DNA of 5,827 bases. Source: Pseudolysinimonas_A sp044239695 (lineage in GTDB: Bacteria; Actinomycetota; Actinomycetes; Actinomycetales; Microbacteriaceae). Under the pieces are notes generated by a model. The model saw only the letters and a program-made list of their open reading frames with translations. It did not search any database and was not told the origin of the DNA. The DNA is taken from contig NZ_JBIIAW010000139.1 in assembly GCF_044239695.1 (NCBI RefSeq), forward strand, positions 1-5,827, written 5' to 3'. This document shows positions 4,490 to 5,827 of this stretch, piece by piece (within the stretch, counting starts at the first letter, position 1; every line of letters begins with the position of its first letter). The position numbers and the translations under genes are program-made.

Positions 4490-5671
4490 ATGACCTTCAG
4501 CACGCTCACCAGCGACTTCTACGGATTCGAGAACGGCCTCGAGGACCGCGAGAAGGAGGTGCTCGCGAACCTGCGGCACTATCTCGAGACCGAGGTGAAG
4601 CCCCTCGTCAACGACCTGTGGGCTCGCGCGGAATGGCTGCCGGCGCACGTGGTGACGGGGCTCGCCGACCTCGGCCTGTTCGGGATGCCGTGGGCCGAGA
4701 CCCAGCCCTTCGAGAACTCCGCGGTCTTCCGCGGCTGGGTCGCGCTGGAACTCGCACGGATCGACGCATCCGTCGCCACGCTCGTGGGCATGCAGAACGG
4801 TCTGGTCATGGGAGCCGTCGGCGTCGCCGGGTCGCCGGAGCAGCGCGCCGAATGGCTGCCGAAGTTCGCGTCGGGCGAATGGCTGGGCTGCTTCGCGCTC
4901 ACCGAGCCGCTGTCGGGCTCCGACTCCGCCCAGGGGCTGCGGACGACCGCCACCCCCGACGGCGACGACTGGATCCTCAACGGCTCGAAGCGCTGGATCG
5001 GCAACGGCACGATCGCGACGCACTCGATCGTCTGGGCGAAGTCCACCGAAGACGGCCAGGTGAAGGGCTTCCTGGTGCCGACCACCTCGGCGGGCTGGAG
5101 CGCCACCAAGATCGAGAACAAGCAGGCGCTGCGGATCGTGCAGAACGCCGACATCACGCTGACGGATGTCCGCGTGCCGGGCGCTCTCAAGCTGGCCAAC
5201 GCGAACTCGTTCCGCGACACCGCCGCGGTGCTGCGCCTCACCCGCGCCGAGGTGGCCTGGGCAGCCGTCGGCAACTCGATCGGCGCCTACGAGGGTGCCG
5301 TTCGCTATGGCTCCGAGAGAGTGCAGTTCGGCAAGACGATCGACGGCCACCAGCTCATCCAGGAGCACTACTCGAAGATGCTCGGCAACATCACCTCCTC
5401 GATCGCCCTCTGCACCCGGGTCTCGGCGATGCTCGACTCCGGGGAGCAGCGCGACGAGCATGCGGCGCTGGCGAAGGAGTTCACCACCTCGCGGATGCGC
5501 GAGACGGTGGCCTGGGCGCGCGAGTCGATGGGCGGCAACGGCATCGTGCTCGACTACGACGTCATCCGGCACTTCGCGGATGCCGAGGCGCTCTACTCCT
5601 ACGAGGGCACGCGGGAGATGAACGCCCTCATCGTCGGGCGTGCGATCACGGGGAAGGCCGCCTTCGTCTGA
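4490..5671 (+). CDS. Acyl-CoA dehydrogenase (glutaryl-CoA dehydrogenase-like clade, substrate unknown)
   Basis: This 393-residue flavoprotein would form the 2,3 double bond in an acyl-CoA thioester, passing electrons to electron-transfer flavoprotein. It has the full family layout. An N-terminal helical domain is followed by the FAD segment CFALTEPLSGSDS (134-146). LNGSKRWIGNG is in the beta domain, and RVQFGKTIDGHQLIQ and ARESMGGNGIV are in the C-terminal helical domain. SYEGTREMNALIVGRAITG (370-388) has Glu372 where glutaryl-CoA dehydrogenase places its catalytic base. The overall pattern resembles that clade. However, ARIDASVATLVGMQ (89-102) has Ala96 where human glutaryl-CoA dehydrogenase has the arginine that binds the distal carboxylate, so a dicarboxylic substrate is unlikely. 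The ATG at 4490 fits the family N-terminus and a leaderless promoter. No terminator is seen before metK 96 bases downstream, so readthrough is possible. Family is certain; the substrate cannot be read from sequence. Confidence 0.95.
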   Translation: MTFSTLTSDFYGFENGLEDREKEVLANLRHYLETEVKPLVNDLWARAEWLPAHVVTGLADLGLFGMPWAETQPFENSAVFRGWVALELARIDASVATLVGMQNGLVMGAVGVAGSPEQRAEWLPKFASGEWLGCFALTEPLSGSDSAQGLRTTATPDGDDWILNGSKRWIGNGTIATHSIVWAKSTEDGQVKGFLVPTTSAGWSATKIENKQALRIVQNADITLTDVRVPGALKLANANSFRDTAAVLRLTRAEVAWAAVGNSIGAYEGAVRYGSERVQFGKTIDGHQLIQEHYSKMLGNITSSIALCTRVSAMLDSGEQRDEHAALAKEFTTSRMRETVAWARESMGGNGIVLDYDVIRHFADAEALYSYEGTREMNALIVGRAITGKAAFV

Positions 5672-5683
5672 GTCGTGCGCGGA

Positions 5684-5689
5684 TAGAGT
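5684..5689 (+). promoter_or_regulatory. Candidate -10 (TAGAGT) for metK
   Basis: TAGAGT lies 12 bases past the acyl-CoA dehydrogenase stop. A start near 5696 would give a metK leader of about 72 bases. The matching -35 position (CCTTCG) is poor, so metK may also be reached by readthrough from upstream. Confidence 0.3.
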
Positions 5690-5709
5690 TGCGCCCGACA
5701 GCCTGATGC

Positions 5710-5742
5710 CGGACCACGGCGGACGGTCCGACGTCAGACGTC
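5710..5742 (+). promoter_or_regulatory. Hairpin and palindrome in the metK leader
   Basis: CGGACC (5710-5715) pairs with GGTCCG (5725-5730) to give a perfect 6-bp stem with a 9-base loop. Immediately after comes GACGTC-A-GACGTC (5730-5742), at once a direct and an inverted repeat. GGACG (5721-5725) can instead pair with CGTCC (5739-5743), which excludes the first stem. This could be an operator or a switching RNA leader. I do not recognise a SAM-I or SAM-IV riboswitch core in it. Confidence 0.3.
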
Positions 5743-5767
5743 CTCCCCGCAAACTCCCGGAGCCCTC

Positions 5768-5827
5768 ATGATCCTGCGCCTGTTCACCTCGGAGTCCGTG
5801 ACCGAGGGGCACCCGGACAAGATCTGC
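5768..5827 (+). CDS. metK: S-adenosylmethionine synthetase, first 20 codons, cut by the right window edge
   Basis: The ATG at 5768 opens MILRLFTSESVTEGHPDKIC. The stretch FTSESVTEGHPDKI is the near-invariant N-terminus of MetK, containing the ATP/methionine-site histidine of the GHPDK motif. MetK makes S-adenosylmethionine from ATP and methionine in the cytoplasm and is essential in most bacteria. GGAG at 5759-5762, five bases before the ATG, supports the start. The gene lies 96 bases after the acyl-CoA dehydrogenase on the same strand. In the actinobacteria I know, metK usually follows rpoZ and coaBC, so this upstream neighbour is unexpected. The remaining 380 or so residues are outside the window. 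Confidence 0.93.
   Translation, partial: MILRLFTSESVTEGHPDKIC

Noticed and set aside
5672..5767. A known SAM-I or SAM-IV riboswitch before metK.
   Set aside because: The leader is under 100 bases and I cannot find the multi-helix core of either class. Only simple hairpins are visible.
3347..5812. An 821-codon open frame on the minus strand that would extend ManA by about 470 residues across the acyl-CoA dehydrogenase gene.
   Set aside because: The extension is antisense to a certain gene and is rich in Arg, Gly and His without motifs. ManA has its expected N-terminus and a good ribosome site at 4408. Such open antisense frames are normal at this GC content.

Overview
The window is high-GC chromosomal DNA (roughly 68-69% GC by eye) with the strong third-position G/C bias of an actinomycete. 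A WhiB2-type iron-sulphur regulator next to a large-type family 2 glycosyltransferase, the galE and manA sequences, and GTG starts suggest the Microbacteriaceae (Microbacterium or a close relative). The genus is an inference from general resemblance, not a database match.

Layout, left to right. (1) 1-533, minus: N-terminal part of a GT2 glycosyltransferase that runs off the left edge. (2) 534-660: two GC-rich hairpins after whiB2 and a candidate -10 box for the glycosyltransferase. (3) 661-1035, minus: whiB2, with a readable promoter at 1087-1115 and a 9-bp direct repeat upstream of it. (4) 1191-2159, minus: galE, UDP-glucose 4-epimerase. (5) 2169-2291, minus: a candidate 40-residue ORF with a hydrophobic N-terminus, in frame with galE and separated from it by one stop codon. 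(6) 2374-3345, plus: a GlxA-type AraC-family regulator divergent from the galE side. (7) 3347-4408, minus: manA, mannose-6-phosphate isomerase, convergent with the regulator with one base between the stop codons. (8) 4490-5671, plus: an acyl-CoA dehydrogenase divergent from manA, very probably translated from a leaderless mRNA. (9) 5768-5827, plus: the first 20 codons of metK, running off the right edge.

How the genes fit together. galE (UDP-galactose supply), manA (mannose-6-phosphate, hence GDP-mannose supply) and the glycosyltransferase point to building the cell envelope or extracellular glycan. whiB2 (septation and cell division in mycobacteria) sits among them. In mycobacteria manA, whiB2 and a GT2 rhamnosyltransferase also lie in one neighbourhood, so this looks like an inherited actinobacterial cell-wall and division locus. 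The GlxA-type regulator, the acyl-CoA dehydrogenase and metK have no obvious link to that theme.

I see no mobile element, CRISPR array, tRNA, rRNA or clear novel defence or biosynthetic system. The points most worth a second look are small: three TANNNT boxes placed 6-7 bases before start codons (candidate leaderless genes), the 40-codon ORF ahead of galE, the operator-like repeats at the whiB2 promoter, the shortened glycosyltransferase fold, and the palindrome-bearing metK leader.
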